From Mesostigma viride (lineage: Eukaryota; Streptophyta; Mesostigmatophyceae; Mesostigmatales; Mesostigmataceae): 64,000 bases of DNA. Shown here piece after piece: positions 13,673-24,565 of this stretch. Below the pieces are notes generated by a model, which was given only the letters and a program-made list of their open reading frames with translations, ran no database searches and had not been told where the DNA came from. The position numbers and the translations under genes were made by a program. The number at the start of each line of letters is the position of its first letter. The first letter of the stretch is position 1. The stretch lies in assembly GCA_009746045.1 (NCBI GenBank), contig RPFO01000132.1:1600181-1664180 (forward strand). Direction: 5' to 3'.

Positions 13673-15040
13673 AACTCCCAGCTCCAAGTCCGTGTCGGTC
13701 TGCAAAGTGGTTTTGGGTGTGGGGGGTGGGGGGTGTGGTGTGTCTGCACCAGCGCGTACGCGCTCACGCGCGTTTAGCAAGGCCGCTCCTCGCTGTGCTC
13801 GGGCTGGCTGCGGGGTGCGCATGAAGTCCAGTACCGCGTCCTCGGGCAATGGCTCGTGGGGCGCCAGACCGCGCTCAAAGCGGATGGCGTCGCCGAACTC
13901 GCCCTGCAGCGCCCAGGTCCTGGCCGCCTCCTGATACCGACGGAGTGCCCTCTCCTCCTTCCGCATGCGCCTGTCCAGGGCGCGTGCGTTCCGCCTGCTC
14001 TTCCTCGCCAGCCTAGCCTCCTGCTCCCTCCTAGCCGGGCCCACCATCGCTGCCAGGGCCGCCTCCGACCGCTTCATGGCTGTGTCCAACCGCGCCTGGT
14101 GACGCCTGGTCTTCTATGTGGCATCGTGCGCCTTCGCCCGAAGTCTGCGCAGCTCCCGATGCTGCGCCTCCCTGGCTGCACGCTCCCGAGCCAAACTGTT
14201 CTCTGCCATGGATCGGACCATCGCCCGCTTTGCCTTCCGCTGGCAATGCCGGGTGTATTCGATCTTGGCCAATCTCTCGGCCTCGACCATGGCCGGGTCC
14301 ATCAGAACCAGTTCCTCACCCCGCGCTCCTGGCTGCATCTCCACCGAGGAGTCTGTCTCCTGCAATACATCCCCAGCCATGCGCCGAAAGTTGCGCGCTG
14401 TGCGCCTGTGAGCAAAGGTGAAGAGCTCGTTCTTCTTGCGGAGAACGTAGGGGGGCGCCTCGCGCGCACCTGTCGGCCCCGCGCGCAGGCCAGCCCTAGC
14501 CACTCGATCCCGCTCCTGCTGCCTCTGCGCGAGCTCCCGGGCTATCCTGTCTATCTCCGTCTCCGCCCGCAGCTGAGCCTCGCGCTGAGCCTCCAGCTCG
14601 CGCTGCTGCTCCAGCTCCTTGCGCAGCTGGGCCTCCTGCCGCAGGCGTTCTGCCTCTCGGCGGAGCAGCTCCTCTCGCTGCGCCCTGTCCTCAGGCAACT
14701 CGAGGTCCACGAGGTCTTCATCCTCGTCGTATCCATCAGACGGGATATCCCCCAGAACCGGCACCACCCTCCCCGGCCCCGTAACCAACTCGGGTGCCGT
14801 GGGCTGCCCTTCAGCCGGTGGCGCATTGGGACGCCATACATTGTATGTCGGCGGCCTCGCCGCCAGTTGATCCAGGAACCGCGGGTCCTCGTCCGAAGAC
14901 GAGCGACCACTGCCGGCATCGCTGCCAGCGTGATCACCCCTGCCCTGCCGGCCCCTCACTGCCGCCCGGTAGTCCAAATCTTCGGACGACGGGGACAGGC
15001 TTGACTCCGAAGAGCCCTCGCGATCAGAAACGTTCGACAT
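13673..15040 (-). pseudogene. Gag-like charged coiled-coil coding region (fossil)
   Basis: From the ATG at 15040 the region has a Ser/Asp/Glu-rich head (EGSSESSLSPSSEDLDY), then an acidic DEDEDLVDLELPE stretch. A long Glu/Arg/Gln helical segment with heptad-like spacing (RREAERLRQEAQLRKELEQQ) follows, then a basic region. No zinc knuckle or enzyme domain is visible. Position directly behind an LTR-like block suggests a Gag-type structural protein, but the sequence itself does not prove it. The region is not intact. Confidence 0.4.
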
Positions 15041-15089
15041 TTTAAAATGATAGAGTGGTATAAAAACTGTGAGAGTTTTTATTAATGCA

Positions 15090-15609
15090 AGTTAACGCAC
15101 TTGTGCACTGAAAGCGAACGTGTGTTTGATTATGCAATGGCTGGCATATATCAATCCATGCAAGCTTGCCAACCTGGCTTGCATGGGCACGTAGGTTAGG
15201 GTAACCTAGCTATCCTGCACTAGTGCTAACCAATGAGGTGCTGGCTCCGTTCAGCTAGATCTACTCCAGTTAGGACTGATACGATGCCCACAGGCACCGA
15301 CTGCCTAACAGCACTACGTGGATGGTCCTGGACCTCCCCTAGGACCTCCGTACAGGACTAGCACTGCAACCACCTTGTGGTCTGCATCACAGCTCATAAA
15401 CCCTACCACGTGGATACCCACGTGCGTGTGCCCTACATATCTCAGTGCTAATATCTAGCACCCACGTGCCCAATATGGCACGTGCGGATCTAAACCCTAG
15501 TAGAGATATGTCCAGTGTACTACACCACCGTCCATGTCCGTATCCCACTTGGGAAACGGGGACAACGCCACGTGTACTGATAGTCTAGGCCTGAAGCCCT
15601 AGAATAACT
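15090..15609 (-). repeat. LTR-like block, 520 bp
   Basis: On the minus strand it begins AGTTATTCTAGGG at the exact point where copy A of the PAT-like element stops matching copy B. It ends GCGTTAACT, giving short inverted termini AGTTA/TAACT like the copia LTR at 33202. It contains paired ACGTGG/CCACGT motifs. Its partner LTR would lie outside the window, so the identification is provisional. Confidence 0.45.
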
Positions 15610-18180
15610 GCACCGCCATGCCGCAGCCCGTGAATGGTGAAAATCTGGGCGACCCCCAAGGCCTGACTCGCAGCCTGCCAAACGCGCCTGAATTGCGGGT
15701 AGGTGAAAGGGAACACGGCCTCCCAAGCGTGCTTACCCGGGATGCAGTGACGGAGGATGGTTTCAGACATCACATCTTCTATACCACCACTGACTGCGTC
15801 TTGCCCTTAGAGGTCTTGGTAGACCTCAGCAGTAGGGCGCCCCGTTGAGCCGGCCCAAGCCGAATGTCAGGTTGGAGGCGCACATGACCAACACGGAGGT
15901 TCAGCGCCTCCGAGATTCGCAGGTAATGGCGGAACACGATGACCACCAGCAGGCCCGCAAGGCGCTGACCTTGCATGACCATCGTGCTGGCAAGTGCAAA
16001 CGCCACCTCCCATGGAATGGGAGGAGGGGCACGGGGGGCACAAGTGTTTTCCACCCAGCGAGGACGCCACGGGCCAAGTCCCACCGCTTCACCATACCGG
16101 GATAATAAAGTTGCAACCCCAGCAAGGCATTGACACACGCTTGGCGGCTGTACCCCCGAAAATGAGCCCAGGCGACATACGCACAAAATGTCTCCTCAAG
16201 GGTGTGAGCTCGTGACGATGACCCGTCCGCCCGCCCACCAGCCTCCCACCAAGTCAAGAGGGAATCAAGACCACGACGGTAGGCCAGCAAAGTAGCCGGC
16301 TTTACTTTCCCCTCTAGCAATGGAAGGTAGCTAACAGGTGCAGGGGGCCCCGGGTTAGGATGGATGCCTTCCGCGGTCAGGTCGCGCACCCAGCCTGCCA
16401 AGAAAGTCGCCATGGATTGGCCGCGAGAAACGCCATCGGCTGGTTGAAGTGCACTCGGCGTCCACACCCACTGGGAACGACTCCCAGTGGCGAGGGTCAG
16501 CGCGCACAAGCGGCGGCACTGCTTGTTGAGCTTGTGGGATGAGGACCGCCCCTTAGCCAAGCAGCCCAACGCCGCGGTGGAGTCCACCAACCTCACCACC
16601 CGCTTGCCTCGGTTTGCCAAGCTGCGCGCACTCCTCTCCACGCCCTTCACTGCAGCCCGCACCTCCTTCTCGTTGATGTGCATCCCCGGATCCCGCCAAC
16701 GACTCCGGACCCCAACCCGCCATTGCTGGCTAGTGATTGCTTGTTGCGCCCGCGCGCTCAGTGGCCTAGGGCCAGCGTAGGCCACCTCACTTGGTATGAG
16801 CAAAGTCGGGTACCCCCGCACCTCTCGTGCCCTCGCCAGCTCCGTCACATCGCCCGGCTCCATGGTTGCGTACACGACACCTTGCCCGTAGGTGGACGCG
16901 TCAGATGCAACCACCTCACGGGCCAAAGGTGCGCTTCGGTCAACCCTTAGCATGGGAGCCAAGGCCAGGGCACACTCTAACTCCTCCCGCACCCCGGCCC
17001 ACAGCACCCAGGATCGCTGCCCCCACCCTTGCAGGCTGATGAATTTGAAACATTGCTGCCAAATGGACAAGCAGCTGCGGCTTAACATCTGCAGCCACAA
17101 CCACCGCCCCAAGACGGCAGCCAGCCCCTCGGCCGTAGCTCGGCCTCGAGTGAGTATAGCCTGCGTGTGGGCGATCACAAGGTTGAGCTGCTTGACCGTT
17201 GGTTCCAGCACGCCGTTCCGTCGGTGCACCACCCCTAGGGCTTCTAGCTCGTCCCCTTCCAGGCTCGCCATCTTAGTCTTCTCCTTAGACGGCACAAGGT
17301 TGTTAGGGAGGTAGCCTTCCTCAATAGCGCGCGTGATGAGCTGGTTCACCGCCTCGCAGGTCCGCCCGTTGCTGGCCACCAAGTCATCAATGGTGATGGA
17401 CAGCATGGGGGCAGGGGGGTTTTCCAGGTCAATCTGAAGCTCCCCGGCGCGCTCCTCCTTGTACTCGATGGCCAAGCGCAGTGGCTGGCCACACTCGTCG
17501 CGCACCAAGGTGAGCTCACCTGCGCTTGAGAGGTAGTTGACCTGGCGCCTCGGATCCAGGGCACCGGTCATGTAGAGCACCATCTCATGGATGGCCTCCC
17601 CCAGCGCCACCGCATGGGAATGTCCCATGGCCAGCACCTTGAGCACGGGCCACACCTTCCGCCTCGGCCCTGCCAGACCTACGCTAGTCGACCACACACT
17701 AGGAAGCCCTTGGTAGTCCCACCACCACTCGGGCACCTCGATGGAGTAGTAGTATGACACGAGGTCGCTCTTGGCGCAGTAGCACCAGCCTTGATGTAGA
17801 CCTCCACGAGGATGCCCAGGTGGGGTAGCAGGATCTTGGGGGGTCCACCCACAGCAGGTTGCCCAGCTTCCTGTTGACGATGAACCGAAGCTCACCCACC
17901 CCCTTGGCCACTCCAAAGCAGCCATCCACCCACTTGGGCCGCCTCTCCCGGAACGCCACCATGCCCACGCCCGCTGCCCGGCTCATGAGCTTGCCCCATT
18001 CATCCATGGAGCATCCCCGGCTGGGCTTGGGCACATTCCAATACTTTGCGCTCGCCACGACCGCTGGCTTGATGCAGTTCTCTTCGCTGGCATATATCTC
18101 CCGCCAGCTCGGCCGCATAGCCAACAGGTCGAGCAGCCGTGCCTTCCCCGCCACCTCCGCCTTTGGTAGACTCACCGCGT
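15610..18180 (-). pseudogene. RT, RNase H and tyrosine-recombinase region of PAT-like copy A (fossil)
   Basis: In minus-strand order, the RT segment lies at about 18100-17000. The RNase H segment (VVRLVDSTAALGCLAKGR) is near 16600, and the tyrosine recombinase begins near 16300 (TLLAYRRGLDSLLTWWEAGG, FRHYLRISEALNLRVGH). The recombinase homology stops at 15610, before its final catalytic block. The layout is the same as copy B. It is broken. Confidence 0.75.
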
Positions 18181-18542
18181 CCGCGCGCAGTTGTTCATAC
18201 TTATTCTGCTTCCCATATATTGCATCAGCACCTTCTTGCTCCTGGCCTGTCGCAACGCCCCCTACGCGGCGACTGTGCCAGGTGCAGTGCCTCTTGACCC
18301 TCGCAAGGGCCTCCTCCCTCCCCTTAGAGCACGCCCCTCTAGGGTTAGGAGGAGGGTCTTGCCCCCCTCCCCACAGCCAATTAAGCCAACGCACTACCTT
18401 GCATTGCAGTGTGTACTCGCGGTGGCGGCGCGTGGCACGCTGTCGCCGGCGTGCCGATCTCACCCTGCCCCACGCGGTGTACGCTGGCCTAAGTGGGTAT
18501 GGCAGCGGGAAAAGGGAGCGGTCCCGCTGGGATTCTATTTCC

Positions 18543-19551
18543 CTACTTGTTGAGCCTTGCTGAGCTTGTCCAAGAGGATCGCAGTTTGGAGAGCTGCCTT
18601 GACAGCCGGGGTGGCTGACAGTGCAGCCTCCTCCCCCAATGGCAGGAGGTGGCTGGCCACCTTCCACCCCCCCCCTCCTTGCCCTCCACCTGCAGCAAGG
18701 CCGCCACCACCCTCATTAGGTACTCCATGCCCACAAGCTCCCCGGCTGCTGAGCCCAGCTCCTTGAGAAGGGTGTCCATGGCCAATGCAATGTTCATGAC
18801 AATTTTCCTGTTCTCCATGTTCCGCCAATTTCCAGGCTTTACCGTCATGACCCACGACCGGATTCCCATCCCATTGTCGCTGGCGTCCTCCAACACCCCC
18901 GGCAGCACCCGCTCCGAAATCCGATATTTCACGCTCTTGGCTCGGCTTGGCAGCGCCACCCCTTTCGAGGCCTTGAAGTGGCTTCCCGCCCCCTCCATTC
19001 CTCCCAGCGCTGCCTTCAAACCTTGCATGAATTTCTCGGCTGCGACCTCCCCCTCCTCGTCCTCCTCGTCGTCCTGATTTTCGGTTTCCGGAGGTGCCCC
19101 AACGAATGTCGCCAACCTCGCCCTCATTTCCTTTCCGACAGCCCCCCCACCTGCCGAAACCTTGGCCGCGCCTTTCGGCTTGGCCATTTTTCGTTGCGCA
19201 GGTGTCGTTGGTGGCAGCGCCTGATCCTCCTCCTCGTCCGCCGCGAGATCTGCCACGGCCAGCAGTTTTGCCACCAACGTTCCGTTTGGGTCACGTGCGT
19301 CCAACACGTCGCCAACATCAACGTGATCGGCCAGCAACTGCACGACAGACTTCAGCTGGCTTGAGCTCTACGAGCTGGCGTCCGTCACCCAGTCCTCGGC
19401 ACCGAAGACCTGCTCGACTGCCCCCACCGCCTCTGCGGGGCTGATGCACTTGGCGAGCAGAGTGGCGAGCTGCTTCTTTTTGGCGCTGAAGGCGACTGGC
19501 CCGTGACTGGCGGCAGCAGCCCGCGGTGTGGGCGTCCCGTCCTCCCCGCGC
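18543..19551 (-). pseudogene. Gag-like region of PAT-like copy A (downstream part, fossil)
   Basis: The region is homologous to the gag gene of copy B (31705-32751). It has a Lys/Ala-rich segment, a conserved AKSVKYR-type block and an RSWVMTVKPGNWRNMENRK motif. The upstream part of the gene lies beyond the nested LTR element, from about 22785 to 22830. No zinc knuckle is present, as is common in DIRS-order Gags. Confidence 0.7.
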
Positions 19552-20344
19552 TGTCAGCCGTAGTGGGCCAAGGTAGTCTTGGCACTAGTTTTTTTTTTCT
19601 GGCTGTCAGTTAGCCGAATTAGTGGGATGACAAATATGGATTTTTATCCAGGCTATTTAATTCGTGCTACGAATTTTTAGTGCTGCGTTTTCTGATGCCC
19701 AAGATACTGTGAGGGCCTAGTATCAGAGAGCCCGACGGAATATCTTTTATTCCGATATGTTCGACGGAATCTTTTCGTCTGCTTGTCTGTCTATGCGGCT
19801 TTTGGACTTGTGCGTTTTTCCTTACCTTGAATTATGTTCTGGGCCGTTTGTGTCTCAGACTACTAGCCGTTGTGATGCCAAAAGGAATCCGCGCTTCGCG
19901 CAGTACTTTGGACTGTACCGTTTCAGAGAAAAGTGTACCTCAGTGTAGGCGCGTTGCGCCACACTTTCTATGTTTGATGCTGCCTTGGAGGCGCTGCGAC
20001 TTTGCTCCAGCATGTCATACATTGCATTCTACTAGTCCTGTTTTTGGTACGCCGCGCCACCTACCAGTGTGAGCGCCGGCACCTATGGTACTCCGCACTT
20101 GTGTTGCATGAGCCGTAGAATTTTATATCGACGGCCAAAAGTGCTCAGCCGCCACTCATACCCCTAGGACAAAAGTGATGCACTTGTGCACGATGCTCTA
20201 GTTCTCACGTAATTTATACCACTGGACCCCAGCCATGGAGTCCGGGGTTTGTGGGGCTCGGAACAATTGAAAGTAATGTGTTTTTAATACAACATTCCTT
20301 TATGATTGGAAAGATCGTTCCTCCAATACCTTAATTGTTCAACA
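19552..20344 (+). repeat. 5' LTR of the gag-only copia-type element
   Basis: 793 bp, TG...CA termini. It is essentially identical to 21994-22784. Confidence 0.9.
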
Positions 20345-20995
20345 TGGTATCGTGCCAGAAAGTGACAGGCAAAATCTGGTGAAGCCAAGCTCCATCCACT
20401 TCACCTTGTCCAAGACTGTGAGGGGGACGCCCCACATTTACGTTGCAGTCTTTGGATGCGCCTTTTTCGCTTCTTCTTGTTGAAATCGTGCCACCCAAGT
20501 TGTGGGAGGTGTTCTTCTTGAGGGAACTGCAGTGTTCTGCTGAAAGTGTAAGACCCTTGGCATAAGGGCCACTTGAGTATTGGGAAGTTTGTCTTTATTC
20601 TTGAAGCATCCTTCCTGTGGAGACGTTTTTTGAGATAAAACGTTTTTCTGTTCTTCCTGGGCAGTAAAGAATCTGGTTTTTTCTGCAACATTTTCAGTGG
20701 GGAGAAACTTGTCTATGCAAAGGGATTTGACCACTGCTTTGTGGTGTCCTAGAGCTGCTGGAGATCCTATTGTTATTCCGAATCCTGATTACAACACCGG
20801 CCATCAGGGGGTATCCCCTTCTCCAAACAGAGCATCTGTGGAAGTACAGTATAGGGGTACCTGTTTTAACTGGGAGATTGTGTGCACCCCTAGAACTCTG
20901 CGCCGTTTGGCGGAGTTTTTAGATCAACTCATCCCTGAGGAGCCCACAGTTGTTCCTGAGAATCCTACAGTGAGACCTACCGGCGAGGAGTGACA

Positions 20996-21901
20996 ATGGC
21001 AGCCAACGCAGCAGTAGCAGCAGCTACCAGCATCGGGGCCTTCATTAGTGCTGCTGATAAGTTACCAAAGTTTGATGGTGTGGATCCTCGTAAGTGGGAG
21101 GCAACGAATGTCCGCTTTACTCGTTTGCTGAAAGCCTTCAACCTGTATGGGGTAATCACGGGTGAGATTGAGGATGATGGCAAGGACGCGGCAGTCCAGG
21201 CCGCGATGGGCATCTTTTTAGATGGCCTGGCTCTTATGCTGGTCAAGAATGTGACCAGTGCAAAACAGGCATGGGAGCTCCTGACGAAGAGGTTTGGTCA
21301 CCACCGTACGACTGAGACCTATCAGGATGAACTGCGTCGCAAGCTTCGTTCCAAGGAGCCTGCACCAGTGGACAAGCCCCTCAATGAGTTTCTGGCAGCG
21401 AGGGAGCTGACGCGCGAGGAGTACGTCCAGGAGCTGGAGGGGCGTTTTGACGACCAGGACATGGTCCTCTCTACTCATGATCTCATGCCCGCTGCGATCC
21501 GGGTGATGATGGCAGCGCAGGATGTACGCATCACCACACTCACGTGGGATGAATACAAGGCACGGGTGCTGAGGATTGAGGACAGCATCAAGGCCCAGGC
21601 GGCCATCATGCGCAACACAGGCGGGGGGAAGCAGGGAGACACCAGGGACACCAGTTCTCTGGCTGGAGTCTTTGCTACCATGGCGATGGATGACGGGAAG
21701 AAGGGTGCCTGTTTTCACTGCGGCAAACCTGGCCACAAGGTCGCAAACTGTTTCAAGAAGCACCCTCATCTTCGCAAGGGGGGGAAGGACGGAGAGGCCA
21801 AGGCGCAGGCCAACTTGACATCTGCTGAGCAGGAGGCACTGGACGTGCCCCCTGGTTTTGTTTTCCACACTGTGGTGGAGGCCCCTGCTGACCAACTGTA
21901 G
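20996..21901 (+). CDS. gag: Copia-type Gag with CCHC zinc knuckle
   Basis: About 301 codons from ATG 20996. The N-terminal part (LPKFDGVDPRKWEATNVRF...) is typical of UBN2/retrotran_gag domains of copia Gags, with a WELLTKRF motif. A single zinc knuckle CFHCGKPGHKVANC (about residues 240-253) lies near the C-terminus. A short open frame ends just upstream (20991-20993), overlapping the leader. No protease, integrase or RT follows before the 3' LTR. Expected role: particle assembly for an element mobilised in trans. Confidence 0.85.
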   Translation: MAANAAVAAATSIGAFISAADKLPKFDGVDPRKWEATNVRFTRLLKAFNLYGVITGEIEDDGKDAAVQAAMGIFLDGLALMLVKNVTSAKQAWELLTKRFGHHRTTETYQDELRRKLRSKEPAPVDKPLNEFLAARELTREEYVQELEGRFDDQDMVLSTHDLMPAAIRVMMAAQDVRITTLTWDEYKARVLRIEDSIKAQAAIMRNTGGGKQGDTRDTSSLAGVFATMAMDDGKKGACFHCGKPGHKVANCFKKHPHLRKGGKDGEAKAQANLTSAEQEALDVPPGFVFHTVVEAPADQL

Positions 21902-21993
21902 TATCTTTTTCAGTGGTGCGTTGCTCCAGGGGCGCCCTGGCCACCATACCTTTCGAGTCCTTCAATGTTTACAGCTTGTCCCACTAAGGGGGG

Positions 21994-22784
21994 TGTCAGC
22001 CGTAGTGGGCCAAGGTAGTCTTGGCACTAGTTTTTTTTCTGGCTGTCAGTTAGCCGAATTAGTGGGATGACAAATATGGATTTTTATCCAGGCTATTTAA
22101 TTCGTGCTACGAATTTTTAGTGCTGCGTTTTCTGATGCCCAAGATACTGTGAGGGCCTAGTATCAGAGAGCCCGACGGAATATCTTTTATTCCGATATGT
22201 TCGACGGAATCTTTTCGTCTGCTTGTCTGTCTATGCGGCTTTTGGACTTGTGCGTTTTTCCTTACCTTGAATTATGTTCTGGGCCGTTTGTGTCTCAGAC
22301 TACTAGCCGTTGTGATGCCAAAAGGAATCCGCGCTTCGCGCAGTACTTTGGACTGTACCGTTTCAGAGAAAAGTGTACCTCAGTGTAGGCGCGTTGCGCC
22401 ACACTTTCTATGTTTGATGCTGCCTTGGAGGCGCTGCGACTTTGCTCCAGCATGTCATACATTGCATTCTACTAGTCCTGTTTTTGGTACGCCGCGCCAC
22501 CTACCAGTGTGAGCGCCGGCACCTATGGTACTCCGCACTTGTGTTGCATGAGCCGTAGAATTTTATATCGACGGCCAAAAGTGCTCAGCCGCCACTCATA
22601 CCCCTAGGACAAAAGTGATGCACTTGTGCACGATGCTCTAGTTCTCACGTAATTTATACCACTGGACCCCAGCCATGGAGTCCGGGGTTTGTGGGGCTCG
22701 GAACAATTGAAAGTAATGTGTTTTTAATACAACATTCCTTTATGATTGGAAAGATCGTTCCTCCAATACCTTAATTGTTCAACA
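21994..22784 (+). repeat. 3' LTR of the gag-only copia-type element
   Basis: 791 bp, TG...CA termini. It is preceded by a G-rich polypurine tract and followed by the CGCGC target duplication. Confidence 0.9.
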
Positions 22785-23345
22785 CGCGCGCTGCCTGCCC
22801 TCCTCTAGCTTTGCGCCCCTTCGGCATTGCTGCTCAGGGCCAAAAATGGCTCCGACAGTACAGGTTCGTCAAACCAGAAGTTCGTTTCCCCTGGCTTGCT
22901 GTCGCCGCCCTCGTGAAAAGAAAAGAGGCCGACCTTAGCTAGGTGGGTTTGTTTTTGTCCTTTTTTGCGTGTCATGCGGCCTTGGCCCGGACGGCATTTT
23001 TTCGCCACGCAAATGTTGCGTCTGAACAAATGACGCAATGTGGCGTTCTAATTGCCGGCAGCTTACGTAAGGCTGCCGGGGCTATTAGGTCACATATTGC
23101 GTGAGAGAAAGAATCTAGATCTAGTTAATCACTACGCCATGAGCCAAGAAACCTAGACAGTGGCAGGTTTATATCTCAACGTAGCTCCTGCCACCTGGCC
23201 AAGAAAAACTGGCCAAAGCTTTGGCCACGACTGATCCGGATCAGGCCGCACCGGCCTCAAAAGGTATGTCACGTGAACCCAATAACCTAGCTATAGCGGC
23301 TACCCTTCCATCTCACTATAAAGAAACTATGCTCAGAGAACCACG

Positions 23346-24565
23346 AAAATTTTGTAAAACGCAGCCTTGGCACAATTTTAGCTAACACTCTTTCGAACGG
23401 CTTTCGGCTCCACCCACTCAACGGCGCTACTTACAGTCCGCTTGACGAATGAGCTGCGCGAAATTTCGTTGCGACCAATCACGAAAAGGTCAAACCACGG
23501 CGTCCATATTATCAGGGTTTTTGTGCGTTACATCCAGATGAGCCATTTGGCAGAGGTCCGTATGCCCAGATTGCAGCAGGAGCCAAACTCTGCGATGTCC
23601 TGTGTTCGCGAGCTCCAGATATAACCGTCGCAAACTTTTGGGATGTTGCTCAAACTTTATCCTGACGAACCAGTTACAAACGCGCAGGAAGCTCACACGT
23701 GGATTTTCCTGTGCTCCACCGCCTGTAAGCGATTTTCCCCTGCTGTCTGCGGGGTTGGCGAGGTCACTCATCCCCGCGCGCATCGCGCTGCCGTGCAGGG
23801 GTAGCAGTCAATCTGGAGCTAGTTGAACTCCGCAAGACGTAGTTCGCGAGCTCCGTCCACTGCGCAGTTGCGCAAGTTGTCCCTTTGTAGCAAGATACAT
23901 ATTGTGCAACTTCTCATAAGATTGGTTACGTAGAATTCAGGCGCCAAGGCACACTCCATCGTTGGTCGAATAGTGAGGTTCCGGGTTCGAATCCTCCTAC
24001 TTCCTGCATTTTTCTCGGGTTCTTTTTCTTTTACACTTTTCCCAACCTCCATGAATCTTGTGGTCGAAACCCTAATGCTAGCGCGCGCTCCTTGGCGGGG
24101 CTAGCGCCACCAGGCCCTCGGCGGCGGTACGTGGTGTCACGCATCTCCCTTGCCGGGGCTCCCTGGCCGGGGACCGGCCACAAAAAGTACAAGCTCTAAT
24201 GTCGCGGGCGAAGCCCGCAAAACTTGTTTTGTTTATATTCTATTTGCATTGGCAGCCATGTCTTCTAAGACTCCAGGCACAAAAAACGAGCACCACGTAT
24301 GCATGAAGAAAAAAAAGACAAAGGATACACTAACACGAACCTGCAATGAGAAAACATGATCCTTTCATGACAGGGTTGGCTAAAAGATGTCAGCAACAAT
24401 AACACGCAGGGAAAACAATAAATGACACCATAAATGACCCCATGATGCGTGCGGATCCAGGCGAAGTGAGTAACAATAAAAGAAAAAACTGGGTGCAGAA
24501 GGCATTTACGAGCATGACCCCTCCGCAACATCGAGCACGGAGCAGGGCACACCAACGACGCGGCG
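23346..24565. other. Unassigned sequence between PAT-like copy A and the inverted duplication
   Basis: No supported gene. Small ORFs on both strands match nothing recognisable. A B-box-like GGTTCGAATCC lies near 23985 but no tRNA folds around it. A GC-rich patch spans about 24070-24180. This may be ancestral host or older repeat sequence. Confidence 0.4.

Larger units (their letters stand above)
13673..15609 (-). mobile_element. 5' part of an LTR retroelement (LTR plus gag-like region), running off the left edge
   Basis: On the minus strand, an LTR-like block (15090-15609) is followed by a leader and a gag-like coding region from 15040. The element sits in the tyrosine-recombinase gene of PAT-like copy A, whose sequence ends abruptly at 15610. 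It was in turn split by the 13.6-kb transposon and seems to resume at 1-89. The family is unresolved. The LTR ends (AGTTA...TAACT) resemble those of the copia element at 33202-41232. It is broken: the transposon insertion plus about one internal break are visible. Confidence 0.5.
19552..22784 (+). mobile_element. Gag-only copia-type LTR element nested in PAT-like copy A
   Basis: The LTRs are 19552-20344 and 21994-22784 (TGTCAGCC...TTCAACA). The 5-bp target duplication is CGCGC (19547-19551 and 22785-22789). Directly after the 5' LTR, TGGTATCGTGCC resembles the copia-type initiator-Met primer site TGGTATCAGAGC. A purine run (AAGGGGGG) abuts the 3' LTR. The LTRs appear to differ only in the length of one T-run, so the insertion is very recent. 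Only a gag gene is present, so mobility would depend on a partner's enzymes. It looks whole for such a gag-only element. Confidence 0.88.
15610..23345 (-). mobile_element. PAT-like DIRS-order retroelement, copy A (3' truncated by insertion)
   Basis: The element is on the minus strand and starts at 23345 (CGTGGTTCTCTG). Its first 431 bases match the A repeat of copy B, followed by a gag gene, an RT/RNase H region and a tyrosine recombinase. Two LTR elements interrupt it: one fully nested (19552-22784) and one at 15609/15610 beyond which no PAT sequence remains in the window. The 3' B1-A2-B2 repeats are therefore not seen here. It is close in sequence to copy B, so both are fairly young, but it is broken by two insertions and some smaller damage. 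Confidence 0.8.

Noticed and set aside
23915-24005. Possible tRNA gene or tRNA-derived SINE around GGTTCGAATCC
   Set aside because: The B-box-like motif is good but the T-stem has mismatches and no matching acceptor stem or A box is found at normal spacing.
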